DNA of 64,000 nucleotides from Lentinus brumalis (taxonomy: Eukaryota; Basidiomycota; Agaricomycetes; Polyporales; Polyporaceae): the NCBI GenBank assembly GCA_001792895.1, contig MARA01000010.1, forward strand, positions 930,001 to 994,000, read 5' to 3'. Positions 20,952 to 32,144 of this stretch are shown here, one piece after another; the stretch's first letter is position 1, and each line of letters starts with the position of its first letter. The notes beneath the pieces are model-generated. The model ran no database searches. It was not told where the DNA came from and worked only from the letters and a program-made list of their open reading frames with translations. A program made the translations under genes and the position numbers.

Positions 20952-23900
20952 ATGGCGAAGAAGTCCCACAAGCGTTCTCGGTCTCCTCGCTCGCGTTCTC
21001 CCTCCAAAAAGAAGACGAAGAAGGCGAAGCGGTCTCGCTCGAAGTACTCCGAGGCTCTCAAAGCTCTCTGCCACCGAGGCTCTATCCAACGCAAGCCACC
21101 TCCCGTTCACACGTGCCCTCACTGTGGCCGCAAGACGGTGCAGACCAGGTTGGCCTATGCGAAGTATATAGCGGGGCACTGGTATCATTATGTACGTTCA
21201 TCTTTGTCCTTCTGTTTTGCGTCATCGCTCAACGCCCTGTCACTACCAGTGTACTAACCCCAACTCGGTCGATGAGCATGGGCGCCCGGTGAGGTGCACG
21301 TACTGGCACATGCCGCAACAGGAACCGCCTCCGCCGGAGCAGATCGACGAGATTGAGCAACAGCGTCAACTCGAGGAGATGCTGATGGCTACTGCCGTCG
21401 GTATGGCAGAAGCTATACACGAACCCGAGACGGTGCGCGGATTCTCTGACTCACATTCATATTGTTTGTTGCTCACGTTGGCTGGCTCCACAGGACGACG
21501 ACATGCCAGTGTTGTGGGTACGTGTCTGATCATTAAACCTTGCATGCGGTCGTTCATGTGCATTGCAGGCCGATTCTACATCCACGACCACGCGCGCGCC
21601 CGAGATGGCCCAATCCGGGACCTATGCGTCGACCTCTACCCCGGTCTCCGTGAGTAACGTTCTTATTACCCTCTGCTCATCGTGAACTAACCGCTGCCCA
21701 GCAAAACGCTCCCACAGCCTCGGGTTCGAGTACTACTCCTCGCAACGTAAGTCTCTCACCTAACTGTCTATCTCCCTTGTCGTCTGACGAGACGCATCCA
21801 GCCCATCGCGTCCTCAAGCCATGAAGATCCTTCGAGTGCCACGTCAACGAGAACATCTACTTCCCAATTCCAGCTTGACCAAGACTACGCTGTCGCCCTG
21901 CATCTCCAAGACGCCCTCAATGAGTCTGACAACGACGTGAAGGAGGATCGTGCGTGCCAATCGCGCACGTCGGCTTCGCGAGCGCATGCCACTGTCCCGT
22001 CGAACCCGTCAGCGGATCGGGATGCCGTTAATCAAAATGAGCCGTCTCCTCTACCACCATCGTCTGAGCCAACGTCGTCTCAACCGCGCTCCCAGAGCGA
22101 CGTAAGTTACTCTCGTGAACCATACTCTCTCCCGTCGCTCTGACGCATATCTCGCAGACCAACCACCGCCTCCGTCGCGCCGCCATGTTGCAACGCGAAG
22201 CGGTACGTGCTATGTAAAGACAGGCTCTGACCTCATACTCACTTTCCCGTGCAGGTGCTCAACAGCCCACGGACGGGCTCTGTACTGGAGACGACCGCCG
22301 TTGTACGTTCGCAAGCGTGTCTGACATTGACTGCATACTGATTGCTTCTCAGACCCGCACGCCGACCCGCCCTGAGGTTAAGAGCGCGCAGGCCCCTGCG
22401 TCGTCTTCCCCGACCATGGCCGACACGCCAACGCCAGCCCCGCGCTCCGGCAACATCCGTCCTTTCCCGATGGATCTCTCGTCATCTCACCCGTCACGCG
22501 GGGAACCTGCTCGCCCTCCAATGGTGGGGGCCACGGGAGCCACCACGACTTCCTCGCAACGTGCCTTGCCGTCGGCAACCTCCATTAGCCAGGCCTCCGC
22601 GTCTCCTCGTGCCGGTCCCTATCGCATGCCCCCGGGATGGTCTATGAAGAACTGGAAGGTCAAGCCGCGCCCAGTCAAACGCACCCACACAAACACCGTC
22701 GCGCCAGTACAGAAGAAGGCGGCGGGAGCTGGGGCAGCCTCCGAGGCCAGCAAGGTACGCCTAGGCAATGCTCCCTTGATGTCGACGATGTTCACTAACG
22801 CGCTGCGTTATTCCAGAAGCGTGCTCGTTCTGCGTCCGACGTCAGCGTCATCTCCATCACTTCCACGGAGGAAGAACCACGCATCAGAAGCAAGCGCGAT
22901 TGTCCCGTTCGTGTGAAGACCGAACCAGACGATGACGCTATCGACATCCCCGGTTCTGATCACGACGCTCCCCGTGAACCTTGCCATCCTCCTGCCCGTC
23001 GTCAGTCTCGGATCGCATCCTTGCCGGACGTACCCGATGGACGTCGTCGCCGGCCTGCCAGCGACGACGAGTCATCCTTGCAATCGAGCAACAAGGAGAA
23101 CAAAGGCTTCGATCACGTCGATGACACTGCGCGCGCAAAAGAGGACTGCCCCGCCGACGGTTCTCGCAGCCCGTCCTTCGACCTCTTCGCAGAGGGTCAG
23201 GTCGACGACGACGACTTCACCCCGCAGGAGGTCCTCGAGCGTCGTTACTCCTCCGATAGCGCCGCCGAGGACAGCGCCAAGGTAGACAACGCCGCGAAGG
23301 TCGCGCGCGGGGAGAAGGGTGCGCGCGGGAGAAGGCAGAAGAGGAGAGAGACGAGGCGGACGACGAGAACGAAGACGGCCAGAGCTTACCGGAGTTAGTT
23401 CCTTGCGAGGACTCTGACTCCGAGGGCGACGACGACTGCTCTTGCACCTCCTGCCCCAACACACGCCGTGCTGCGGAACTCGCTCGACGCGATGTCGACG
23501 TCAACGTCCCTCCCCCGCCTCCTACAACCACCACCATAGCGCCCCAAGCGCGTTTCCACATCGTTGATCGGGAGGTCGCCAACTTGTTGCAGGGTCTCAA
23601 GGGCCGCGGTATGCCTTTGGCGTATGAACGCAACTGTCCTGGCCGGAAGGTAGACGAGCACACCGAGAGGGAGCGAGCTCCATGGGAATTGGATTCTGAC
23701 TCGGAGGAGGAAGTTGCCCCTCCCCGCAAAGAGGGGCCCGAAGAGCACGCACGGCCTTCCCACGATGAACGTCACCCCCGCGCCGTCCGCCTGCCTCTCG
23801 CCGACTTGCCCCTCCCTGCATCTCCTTTGCCTCCTTCCTCTTTGCCTGCGTCAGCGTCGACTACCCCCGACGACAGAGCTCGCTGTCCCGCTGCTCCTGC

Positions 23901-24599
23901 GTCACAACAAGTCGAACCGTTTCCTTCCAATGAGGCTGTGCGCACCAACCATGTCAACTCGCAAGACATCGAGAACGCCACGGACAGCGACGCTAGCACC
24001 GAGGACGAGAACGACGACCAGGACGCTCTCGAAGCGAAGATCGCGTATATCCATGCGCCTTTCGTGGTGGAGACTCCGAAGGAATCAGTCGGGCCGACGT
24101 GGACGCATGACTTCGACCAAGTCACCGCATGGATGGTGAAGATCTATCTGTGGACCATGGTGAGCACTCGCGAAGCGGACTTCACATCGCTTTCAAGCTA
24201 ACAATTGCGCATCAGGATGGGGCTGCTCCGAAGGTTCATCAACTGGGCGTGCCCACATCTCAGGCGGCCATCTATCTTTCGGATGGATCTCGGCTGAAGG
24301 TCCTACTGCAGAACCTCCGTATCCGCGACGTTGAGCTCTGGGACCGGGAAACGACCAGCTTCCGTCCTCACCCGGTAGAGCGTTCAATTTTCGTGTGCGA
24401 GCACCGACGCCACACCCTCCTTGTGCGACTGCCGAACGTTCGACACTGCCCAGACTTCGCGACGGCCGTGCTAGACTCGGAACGACGGGGCACTGCATGG
24501 ACCCCGTCATCCAGCCGAGCGGCTTCGAACGAACCCGACCGTACGGTCCGTGCTGATAGCCAAACGAAGGGGAAGGGAAAGGCGACGAAGATGGGTTAA
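20952..24599 (+). CDS. KDZ-element accessory protein 3 with GRF-like zinc finger
   Basis: The N-terminus is a basic Ser/Arg/Lys tract (SRSPRSRSPSKKKTKKAKRS). Next comes HTCPHCGRKTVQTR, then AGHWYHYCTNP and RPVRCTYWH. Two CxxC-type cysteines, an aromatic-rich turn, a third Cys and a final Cys followed by YWH match the spacing style of GRF zinc fingers, which bind single-stranded nucleic acid. The rest is a long acidic and Ser/Pro-rich disordered region (ITSTEEEPRIRSKRD, DVDVNVPPPPPTTTT), ending in an ordered domain (PTWTHDFDQVTAWMVKIYLW to VFVC/LVRLP-like strands). Exons resolved: 20952-21191, 21250-21432, 21494-21517, 21569-21649, 21702-21746, 21802-22101, 22158-22202, 22255-22302, 22353-22754, 22817 to about 23,280, then to 24,160 and 24,216-24,599. 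The join near 23.3 kb is uncertain. Function is unknown; nucleic-acid binding in transposition is plausible. Confidence 0.6.
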
Positions 24600-25700
24600 G
24601 GGGCACGCGTGAGCGGGGTTGTCCATGGTGCGTTGACAGTCTTGTTCCTCGCCGTGCAACTCACTCAGTACCATGACCAGAAGCCGTCTGACAAACACGA
24701 GTCCGGACGCACGCTACGGAGCCACGAGGCGTTCTCGTCTCACCCAAAAAGGTCCGTAGTCATATTGTCTTCATTTGCCCCCTTCGTAGTACTACTATAT
24801 CGTCTTTCTGCGGACATATCATGCTACACCTATAATGCCCCCTGCCGTCACAATAATTTTTCCCGCAAACATGTCCTCCCAGGCCCATTTCGATCCAATG
24901 TCTTCTCGCTTGTGAGGTTCTCGCTCGCTTCCTCATTACGATCCCTTTTGTGTCTTTTCCCCCGCGTCAAGTGCGCCCTTTGTTGTCTTGTCCCCCTTGA
25001 AGTTCTGTTTGGCCCCTTCCTCTGTTCATCTGCTACAGCTGGACGTAGTGTCTTCTGTCGTTATCCGTTCTACTCCCTTTGTTCGCTACAGCAGGACGTA
25101 GTGATTTCTGCCGCCATCTGTTCTACCACTTTACTTATACTCGTTGCCGGCATCGAGTGCCCACCTTGCCCCCTTCTTGTTGCTACTAGTGCTTTTGATT
25201 CAGGTAGACGGTGCCCGTGCCTACCACATGTTCCAATGACAGTGAATCATTGAAGCACACAACCAAGGAATCTTGTCGTCCGCCGTTCGTGAGCATGTTG
25301 AAGTGCTGATGCAGATCCGAGGCTTCTAAGGAGGGCGCACTCCGTGGGTATGCAGTTCGATAGTGCCGTTGATGCTTCGACCTCGTCATTGTACGTGTTC
25401 CCGCTCTCCTCGTCCCAGAAGAGATGCTGATTAGTCTGCTGCTTCCTTCTACTCTGTGCCAACATCGCAACATCGCATGCCGGCGATTATATATACGGTC
25501 GTACTTACTCGTCCTACTTACGTATTTCTTATGCGACTTACTGTGTGCTTATGTCGTTACTTACGTCGCCGTTATCGTCTCACCGTGCCCTTCAAATTGT
25601 GTCCTGACTGTGTACTTACTCCGCACTTACCCACTGACTTGCAACCACTAATGAAATCATATTGGGTCGCATTTCGCGCGTTTCGGATGCATCCATCTCG
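24600..25700. other. Right non-coding arm of the KDZ element
   Basis: No gene. A ~53-bp sequence is repeated with differences: gctacagctggacgtagtg near 25,031 and gctacagcaggacgtagtg near 25,086, both followed by tctgttctac-like sequence. Between 25,500 and 25,640 the motif ACTTAC recurs many times; it is the complement of the GTAAGT motif seen in the left arm. These are probably subterminal transposase-binding repeats. Confidence 0.55.
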
Positions 25701-25760
25701 GGTGCATCCTTGGCGTGGTGGGGTACCATGAAAGATGCATCCGCTGTACTGAAGCTGCTC
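25701..25760 (-). repeat. Right terminal inverted repeat of the KDZ element
   Basis: Read on the minus strand from 25760 it matches the left end at 8427-8486 without gaps. GGATGCATCC and GGTGCATCC are repeated here and just inside (25685, 25700), as on the left. Confidence 0.85.
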
Positions 25761-25768
25761 ATTCCAGA
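25761..25768. repeat. Right 8-bp target-site duplication
   Basis: ATTCCAGA, identical to 8419-8426. The HET coding frame continues directly from this copy (GAT CAA TCG CTA, that is DQSL). Confidence 0.88.
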
Positions 25769-27769
25769 TCAATCGCTATTCGCATGGGGCAACGCTATAT
25801 CTCTCGACTGCCCCTCGGATCACCATCGCCTGCTCGTGAGTACAACAGACACAGACACCTCTGGTCCTCTATCACGCACCGCCTACCTATTTGCGCTTTC
25901 TACCACCGACTTCTCCAATCCCACAAGCTTGTCCCCACTTGCCCTTCAGGAGTTCTCTCAACGCCTGTCAGTATCTGACGTTAGACCTCCGAAGTATACC
26001 ACCACGAGTTACGGTCTGCTTGTTAGGCTTCCCATCATGCAACTCCGTATAGGGGAACCTGGAGATGAAGTCGGCGTAGTCGTTGGTCCCCTGGCGTGCC
26101 AGAACCCGGATGGGAGTATCCCAGCACTCATATTATCTTCCCTTCATGAGCCGAACCAATACAGTGTTGGCGGATACACCTTCCAGCTTGGTTCTGGTGC
26201 GTCTCCTTTGAAACAATCCGCCTTGCGCCCTGTTATCCGACGGAGGAAGCATCCCAGGTTCATCTTCCTGCACCCCGCAGTGCTGTCCCATCTATGCACG
26301 TCTTCCCCAACGCATGTCGCTCAGTGGCAGAACGTTTACGTTCTCCATCGCCCTCCGCGCGGCACCGCAGCGGCTCTTTCCCTTCGGTTTGCCCTAGCTT
26401 CTCCCCGTCCTCTGAGGCGTACCACCTTTTCCGGTAGCTGCGACGTTATTATCCCCGATACACTTCCTCTTATCTGAGCAACGCTGGCTACGTTTCTGCC
26501 CATCCATCTCTTCTCCTCGGCAACTTGACACACATCCCTGTACGTGATTCTGGTCGCCGCTATACTCTCGAGCTCGTGCAACAGTTGAGAGACCCTCCGG
26601 AATCCATCACGATCGGCCTATCCCTCTGTGATGATCCTTCTCTTGCGTTGAACACCAGACCACTGCACGCGGCCGTCATGGAATGGTTGACATTACCCGA
26701 ACAGCGTTCGAGCCAGCCGACCCCACTGGCTAGTCCTGTCCTGTGGGAAGGCATCAACCGCACGCTCAGCGACTGTGAGCGGTATCACGTACAAGACTGG
26801 GAGGACGGAGAGAAGATCTTCACATTTGAACGCCTCGGCAAGTCCATTCGGCTGAAGTTCAGCGAATGGTACTTCGAAGGTGCACCACTGGCTGATCGTG
26901 GTCTAGTGGAAAACTCTCCGCGAGCAGCGTTCGCAATGGACGTGATGGTGATTGACGAAAACCAGCTCGCGAGGGAACGGTCCACCCCATTTGACGCGTC
27001 CTCCTCAGACATGACATCCCACTCACCTGCTCTTCAGTGGGACGTCGTTCCATGGGAGACTCCGCCACCATCGTGGGCGATGCCAGTGGTGGGGTCTGGG
27101 GTATCGCCGGCTGATACCATAGCTTCTGGTCGCCCCTACCCCGAGCCGCAGCGGGTTTCCTCTGCAGAACACGGCTTGGATGGCCCCTCTATAGTTCCCA
27201 CTACCCCAAATCGGACCCTCGGTTTGTCACTTCCTGTTGGATTCAACCCCTGGGGTCGCCACTGGGGCCGGGCCGAACCTACTTCGACTCGGGCCCGTGA
27301 ATCCACCCCTCCTCAGCTCTGGGACGAGCGAGAGCGTGAGGCGGTGGCTATCTTGGCTGAGAACCTTCCGGGATTCACAGCCTCACCTCATCGTCCTCTG
27401 AGTTCCTGGGATGCCTTCGTTCCTCCGCCGCCGAGCTCTGAGGCTACCGAATGCTCCGACGAGGACGAGGAAGACATCGTTCCCAGTCATCATCCTGCAT
27501 CTCGGCTCAGGATCCTGGACAACCGTGAGTCAGTTGTGGCACCTGATATGCCCTTTGGTGTGGCGCACCAGCACATAGCTGGAGATAGTACGGCCCGTGT
27601 GCAGTCTTGGAGACATGCGCTCCCCATACCCCCGGGTCGAACCCAACCGGATCACGCACCTCATTCCATACTTTCCGACACGACTTATCGCCAATCCAGT
27701 CGAGACTCACAAGCTCCACGGGAACAACGCGTCCGCTTCAAGGTCGAAGCTAAGCCGGCAGCGTGGTAG
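25769..27769 (+). pseudogene. HET-domain gene, 3' half (displaced by the KDZ transposon; also frameshifted)
   Basis: The frame entering from the duplication reads PDQSLFAWGNAISLD, the block expected to follow the HET core that ends at 8426. The C-terminal region of the original protein follows, about 660 codons, with no start codon of its own near the junction. The frame runs to a stop at 26477. The rest (YLSNAGYVSAHPSLLLGN, then THIPVRDSGRRYTLELVQQL, to 27769) is in the neighbouring frame. The switch lies at a run of four C near 26,453 in the DVIIP segment; one more C would join the frames. This is either a mutation after the gene was broken or an assembly error. The tail is Pro/Ser-rich and acidic and ends FKVEAKPAAW. 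Without the 5' half this part has no promoter. Confidence 0.85.
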
Positions 27770-28071
27770 ACGATGCGGATGGACTTGAAGTCGGAGGTAC
27801 ATACCTTAGACTTGAGGAAGTCGGGTCTTATTTATAGATGATACATTGGTCGTCGTCAGGCTGTCGTCAGGCAACTAGAAAGTACTTATCGCCGAAACGG
27901 GCAGCGGAACTTGTGTAAGTACTTACGCGGTACCGCCACCGATCGACTGTGTGGGCGCCTCGTGTGCCTTTCTAGCATTTGCCGACCTCGCAGCGTAAGC
28001 AACTCTTCTTTCCTTCCCGCCATCTTCTGCCTTCGCCCGCCGTCCTCCTCTTCATCCGACTTGTATCCACA
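27770..28071. other. Short intergenic region before the GH16 gene
   Basis: Nothing beyond a possible weak TATA-like ttatttatag near 27,829 and a C/T-rich leader (28005-28060) before the start codon. Confidence 0.45.
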
Positions 28072-29629
28072 ATGCGCCTAGCCATCCCGCTGGCATCCGC
28101 TCTTTTCGCAGCTGCACCAGCCTATGCAGCGTACAACCTTGTCAAGGAGTACTCCGGTACCAACTTCTTCGATGGATGGGAGTTTTACGGAAACTATGAT
28201 AACCTGACCAATGGTACGTGCTCGATTCTCTGCATAAGGCGCACTTTTATATTGAACGAGACACACGCGGCAGGCGACGTTACATATGTCGACCAGGCCA
28301 ACGCGACCGCGTCCAAGCTCGCTTTCGTGAATGACGCGGGGCATGCAATCATCAAGGTTGACGACACCAGCTTTGTTCCCTACAACGAGAAGCGTAACTC
28401 GGTACGCTCGTAGAGCATTGCAGGAAAGGGTCCGTACTGACTTCCGGCCTGTAGGTCAGGATCGAGACCAAGGATTACTTTCCCCTTGGCACGGTGCTTG
28501 TCTTCGACGCCACCCACCTTCCCTTTGGCTGCTCGGTAAGTCTGCCCATACGATCTTCTGTGTTTCTTGTGCTCACTGGGCTGAATAGGTATGGCCGAGC
28601 TTCTGGACCAAGGGCCCCAACTGGCCCGAGGGTGGTGAAATCGACATCATTGAGGCTGTCAACCTCATGCCCGCCAACCAGATGGCCATCCATACTTCGA
28701 CCGGCTGCACACAGTCCGGCACTGACTGCTCCCAGGGTGCCGGTTGCACGGTGGGCGAGAAGGCTGCCAACAGCTATGGCTCTGCCTTCGCTTCGGCAGG
28801 CGGTGGAGTATGGGCTACGCAGTTTGATACCACCGGCATCAAGTGAGTGTCTGCGTTATTCAGATCAATCCTTGAGTTAATACTCACGCTGTTTCATGCC
28901 CGCAGCATCTGGTTCTGGAGCGTGCGTCTAGCTTTCGCTTACTTTCCACAGGGGAAACTAATGCCAGCTTCTTCGTCGTAGCGCAAGGATGTGCCTTCGT
29001 CGCTAAGCAGCACTACCGATTCGGTCGATCCCTCATCGTGGGGCACGCCTTCGGCGCAGTACTCTACGTCGACCTGCGATGTCAGCAAATTCTTCACGCC
29101 GCAACAGCTCGTTATCGATATTGCCCTCTGCGGTGATTGGTGCGTATCGTATAGCCATCGTTCGCTTAAGCTGAATTGACCGACATTTTGCACTGCGTAG
29201 GGCCGGCCAGGCCAACGTTTACCAGCAGACCTGTAACGGAGATGGCTCTGCGACCGCTTGCGTGAGTGATCATTGCGTCTCTAATGTCTACTTCATCTCT
29301 GATCATCTGCAACCCAGTACATTGACAATGTCATCAACAATGGCACAAACTACGCGGACGCGTTCTTCGAGATCTCGTACCTGAAGGCTTACTCCTCCTC
29401 CGCGGACACCTTCGTCGCGACCGTGTCTGCCGGCACCACGGTCCTCGCCACCGCCGCGCCCGAGAGCACCTCTGCCGCTGGCACTGGCACCAAGACCGGC
29501 TCAGCGGCTGACAGCAGCTCCACTGGCAGTGGCAGTGGCTCGGGTAACGGCGCGGTTGGCAACACGCGCAACTACGTTGCCGTCGCTGCTGCGGGTCTGC
29601 TGTCCCTCTTCACCTGGGCGATGATGTAA
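28072..29629 (+). CDS. GH16 family beta-glucanase, secreted and GPI-anchored
   Basis: Cleaves or remodels beta-1,3(1,4)-glucan of plant or fungal walls. Eight exons: 28072-28213, 28274-28401, 28455-28535, 28589-28842, 28906-28921, 28982-29139, 29201-29261, 29318-29629; they sum to 1152 nt (383 aa). Residues 1-20 are a signal peptide (MRLAIPLASALFAAAPAYA). The active site is GGEIDIIEAVN: E-I-D-I-I-E gives the two catalytic Glu and the intervening Asp of GH16. WPSFWTKGPNWPEG precedes it, and GINIWFWS and DIALCGDWAGQA follow, as in basidiomycete laminarinase-type GH16 enzymes. After the domain comes a Ser/Thr/Gly linker (TGSGSGSGNGAV) and a hydrophobic C-terminus (YVAVAAAGLLSLFTWAMM), the layout of a GPI-anchor signal. 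It probably stays on the wall or plasma membrane. Exon 5 is only 16 nt. Confidence 0.93.
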
Positions 29630-30503
29630 GGGATCTCTACACCAGGACTTCATTCAGGACGCTTGGGACTTCGGGACGATATCTTTGCAAGAGTACAGTC
29701 TATGTGCGTTGGATACGATATTGTCTTCCCAGTGTTTGACTAGGTTGTCAAGCCTGAGCATATATTCTAATTGTACGCATCATCACGCGTACATCCTCTC
29801 AGCCTGCTTGGAACGAAGGGCGGGGAGTGCTTGCGCCCATGTATATGCGGCACTGGCTGCAGGTCCCTTGCGTCCGCTCACGAGAACGCGCGGCTGAAGC
29901 CTGAGGTCGATCGTGTGCCGTTGCTACCCTCAAGTTTCACCCTGCGGTAAGCTTGCGAAATTGAGAGCGCAGACAAGGTACGGAGGCACCTGCAACATGT
30001 TGGCGATAAAGGTACTTGACATCGAAGCTTATACCGCACACTCCTGGGCTTTCAGATAGCTGCTTGTGGTTCGAGCCTGCCAGCGCGCGCTGTACTTAGC
30101 GCCGCCCCGGGTTGTCCTCTTACCACATGGTGCCCTGCGATACATATCCGAGTCGTCGAGACCTGGGCCTGATGCCACAGTCCGTACAGACAAGTGCGTT
30201 GATACTGCGAAGCTCGCCTGGACGCTGACAGAGTTGTGTGATCCATAGTAGAGCGCACCGGACCGGTTGTTCTCCCGGGCCACCCGGAGTACTGTGCTCT
30301 CACACCAAGTCGCCATCGCCGTGCTCTATCTCGTACCAGCTATAAGTTGGTGCGCAACTTGTAAGATAATGAAAGTCCGTGCTCTCATCTTTTCAGCAGC
30401 CATCGCGCGAAGGTCCTCTTCGGCACGTCTTAACCTCGCATCAAAGAACTTCGTGTCCGGATCCTTCATCCTGACATCTCTACGAACTCGCGCATTAGCC
30501 ACC
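29630..30503. other. Intergenic region
   Basis: No supported gene. It contains the 3' end of the GH16 gene and the promoter of the dehydrogenase gene. An ATG at 30369 opens the dehydrogenase frame, but it lies only ~28 nt after the TATA-like box, so it is probably at or before the transcription start. Confidence 0.5.
30341..30346 (+). promoter_or_regulatory. TATA-like box of the dehydrogenase gene
   Basis: TATAAG in ccagctataagttgg. With a usual 30-40 nt spacing the transcript would start near 30,375-30,385. This favours the ATG at 30504 as the start codon over that at 30369. Confidence 0.4.
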
Positions 30504-31534
30504 ATGTCCTCCTCTGCCCCGACGATCGCCATTATCGCGCCTGGCGGGATGGGCGCTGCGGTCGCTCACAGGTTCACGAAGTCAGGTTGCACCGTCCTGA
30601 CGACGCTCGAAGGCCGCTCGCCTGCGACCATCGAGCGTGCCAAAGCTGCCCGGATGGAGGACGCTTCCCTCGCCGTTATCGCGCAGCGCGCCTCCTGGGT
30701 CCTCAGCATCCTCCCGCCCAGCTCCGCGCTTTCATTTGCGGAGCAGTTCAAGAAGGCGTACGACGACGCCAGTACGAATTCCAAGCTCGTGTTCGTCGAC
30801 TGCAACGCCGTCAGTCCCGAGACCGCGAAGCGCGTCGCGCGCGTGTTCGACGGTAGTGCCGTCCGCTTTGTCGACGCGGGCATCGTCGGTGGCCCGCCGA
30901 CGGACCGCTACGATCCTGCGTTCTACGCGTCCGTGGAGCCAGGCGACTCGGAGCTGCTGGACCAGTTCATCGCTCTCGGAAAGTGGGGACTGCGGGTGAT
31001 GCCTCTGCGAGGAGAGGGCGCAGGTGTCGGGGATGCCAGCGCCCTCAAGATGTCATACGCTGTAAGTCGCTTCCGAGTAAATCTGGGGTATAATACATTT
31101 TGTGCTGAGCTTCTTCACAGGGAATGACCAAGGGCGTCACTGGCCTTATCACCACGATGATTCTTGGTGAGCCGGGTTGTTACAACCTAACCGGCCCCGA
31201 CTGACGAGATTCCGACGCCGTAGCCGCACACAAGTCGTCTCCGGCCACAGCACAGGCGCTGATGCACGAGCTGCACGACTCGCAGCCGGCCTTTCTGGAG
31301 CGCATCGCCAAGGGCATTCCCAGTATGCTTCCCAAGGCATATCGTTGGGTAGGCGAGATGGAGGAGATTTCGTCTTTCGTTCGGGACGGCCTGGGAGATG
31401 GCGAAGCACATATTCATGAGGGATTTGCGCACCTCTACGAGCGTATAGAGAAATCCCTGCCTGACGACGAGGACGTAGCTGTGCTGAAGCAGTTCGTAGA
31501 GGACGCGAAAGCAGTGATCCATGATGGGAAGTAG
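30504..31534 (+). CDS. NAD(P)-binding 6PGDH-like / DUF1932 C-terminal dehydrogenase
   Basis: Likely an oxidoreductase of the 3-hydroxyacid / 6-phosphogluconate dehydrogenase superfamily; the substrate is unknown. Exons 30504-31061, 31121-31166 and 31224-31534 give 304 aa. The Rossmann fold begins APTIAIIAPGGMGAAVAHRF, a GxGxxG-like loop with AlaPro in place of the first GlyPhe/Gly. KLVFVDCNAVSPETA and VDAGIVGGPP match conserved strands; the DAGIVGGPP block is typical of the DUF1932-containing branch. The Lys in ALKMSYAGMTKG sits where the family's catalytic Lys lies. The C-terminal helical domain ends ERIEKSLPDDEDVAVLKQF. The start at 30504 has a strong context (gccaccATGt). The frame is open upstream to 30369; starting there would add an Arg/Ser-rich, mitochondrial-like leader. 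Confidence 0.88.
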
Positions 31535-32144
31535 TTCTGCCATGCACTCTGTATTATATGCTTGACCGTTACACGCGGATACCCCACTGCTGAACGATTC
31601 AATTGTGACGTACGTCCTCCACCTTTGAATGCTCAAAAGGGCGTTCCTGCTACATGGGTGGTTGGGCCTCTGGTGGCTTCATCGGAGGTGTGATTAGCCC
31701 GCTCGAGGGCCGTGTTCCCGTACCCATACTAATAGAAAGTGTCAGCCTCTCGTGAGAAGTATGTGCCTATCCCTGCCTTGTATGTTGGTATGTTCTTGAC
31801 CGGTGTTCGTTTGAATTCCTCGAAAGGACTGGCTGTGCAATGGGGCTATGGCTCTCGCCCGCTTCTCGAGCGCTTGGTCTTCCGCACGTAGAAAGTGAAC
31901 TCGCTCAGCTATGTAACAGCCTCACGACCCAGTATCATTCGCAATCGGATGCGACGATCGTGGAGTCATCGTCTCCGGAATGAACACCTATATAACTAGT
32001 CAAACATGCTGCCACCTCGCCACGCTTGCTCCCGCCACCACCGTCGTCCCATGCCGTAGTTTCAACTGCTGTCCGGCTAGAAACGTCTTGACCTTGCCGA
32101 TTTCTCCTCAACCGCCCATCCAACTTCAGCATAATCCGCCAATC
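31535..32144. other. Intergenic region
   Basis: It holds the 3' end of the dehydrogenase gene and the promoter of the zinc-finger gene. No gene is supported. Confidence 0.5.
31989..31995 (+). promoter_or_regulatory. TATA box of the zinc-finger gene
   Basis: TATATAA in acctatataactag lies about 150 nt before the ATG at 32145. It is followed by a C-rich leader with gccaccaccg-like sequence. Because of this box I reject the in-frame ATG at 31980. Confidence 0.5.

Larger units (their letters stand above)
8427..25760. mobile_element. 17.3 kb KDZ-superfamily (Zisupton/Dileera-like) DNA transposon
   Basis: The element is 17,334 bp. It is bounded by the 8-bp duplication ATTCCAGA and by imperfect inverted ends of ~60 bp that align without gaps; I count 44 of 60 matches, including GGATGCATCTTT and the 8-mer CTTCAGTA. 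It contains a full CxC2/KDZ transposase on the minus strand and three plus-strand accessory genes of unknown function. An 8-bp target duplication is what has been described for Zisupton elements of this superfamily. Insertion is into the coding sequence of a HET gene, whose reading frame resumes in register across the duplication. I saw no TET/JBP oxygenase gene, which many fungal KDZ elements carry. Confidence 0.9.

Noticed and set aside
8427..25760. TET/JBP oxygenase as KDZ cargo
   Set aside because: I looked for the HxD...H oxygenase signature in the accessory genes and found none.
8427..25768. Could the KDZ element be removed as a giant intron (GTAATA at the left end, TTCCAG in the right duplication)?
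   Set aside because: The sites exist, but splicing there would add one base and break the HET frame, and 17 kb introns are not expected in such fungi.
30060..30085. GGTTCGAGCC, a tRNA B-box-like sequence
   Set aside because: No A box or cloverleaf could be drawn around it. No tRNA or rRNA gene was found in the window.
31980..32144. In-frame upstream ATG giving a 543-aa zinc-finger protein
   Set aside because: A TATA box (31989-31995) overlaps the would-be coding sequence, so the ATG at 32145 is the better start.
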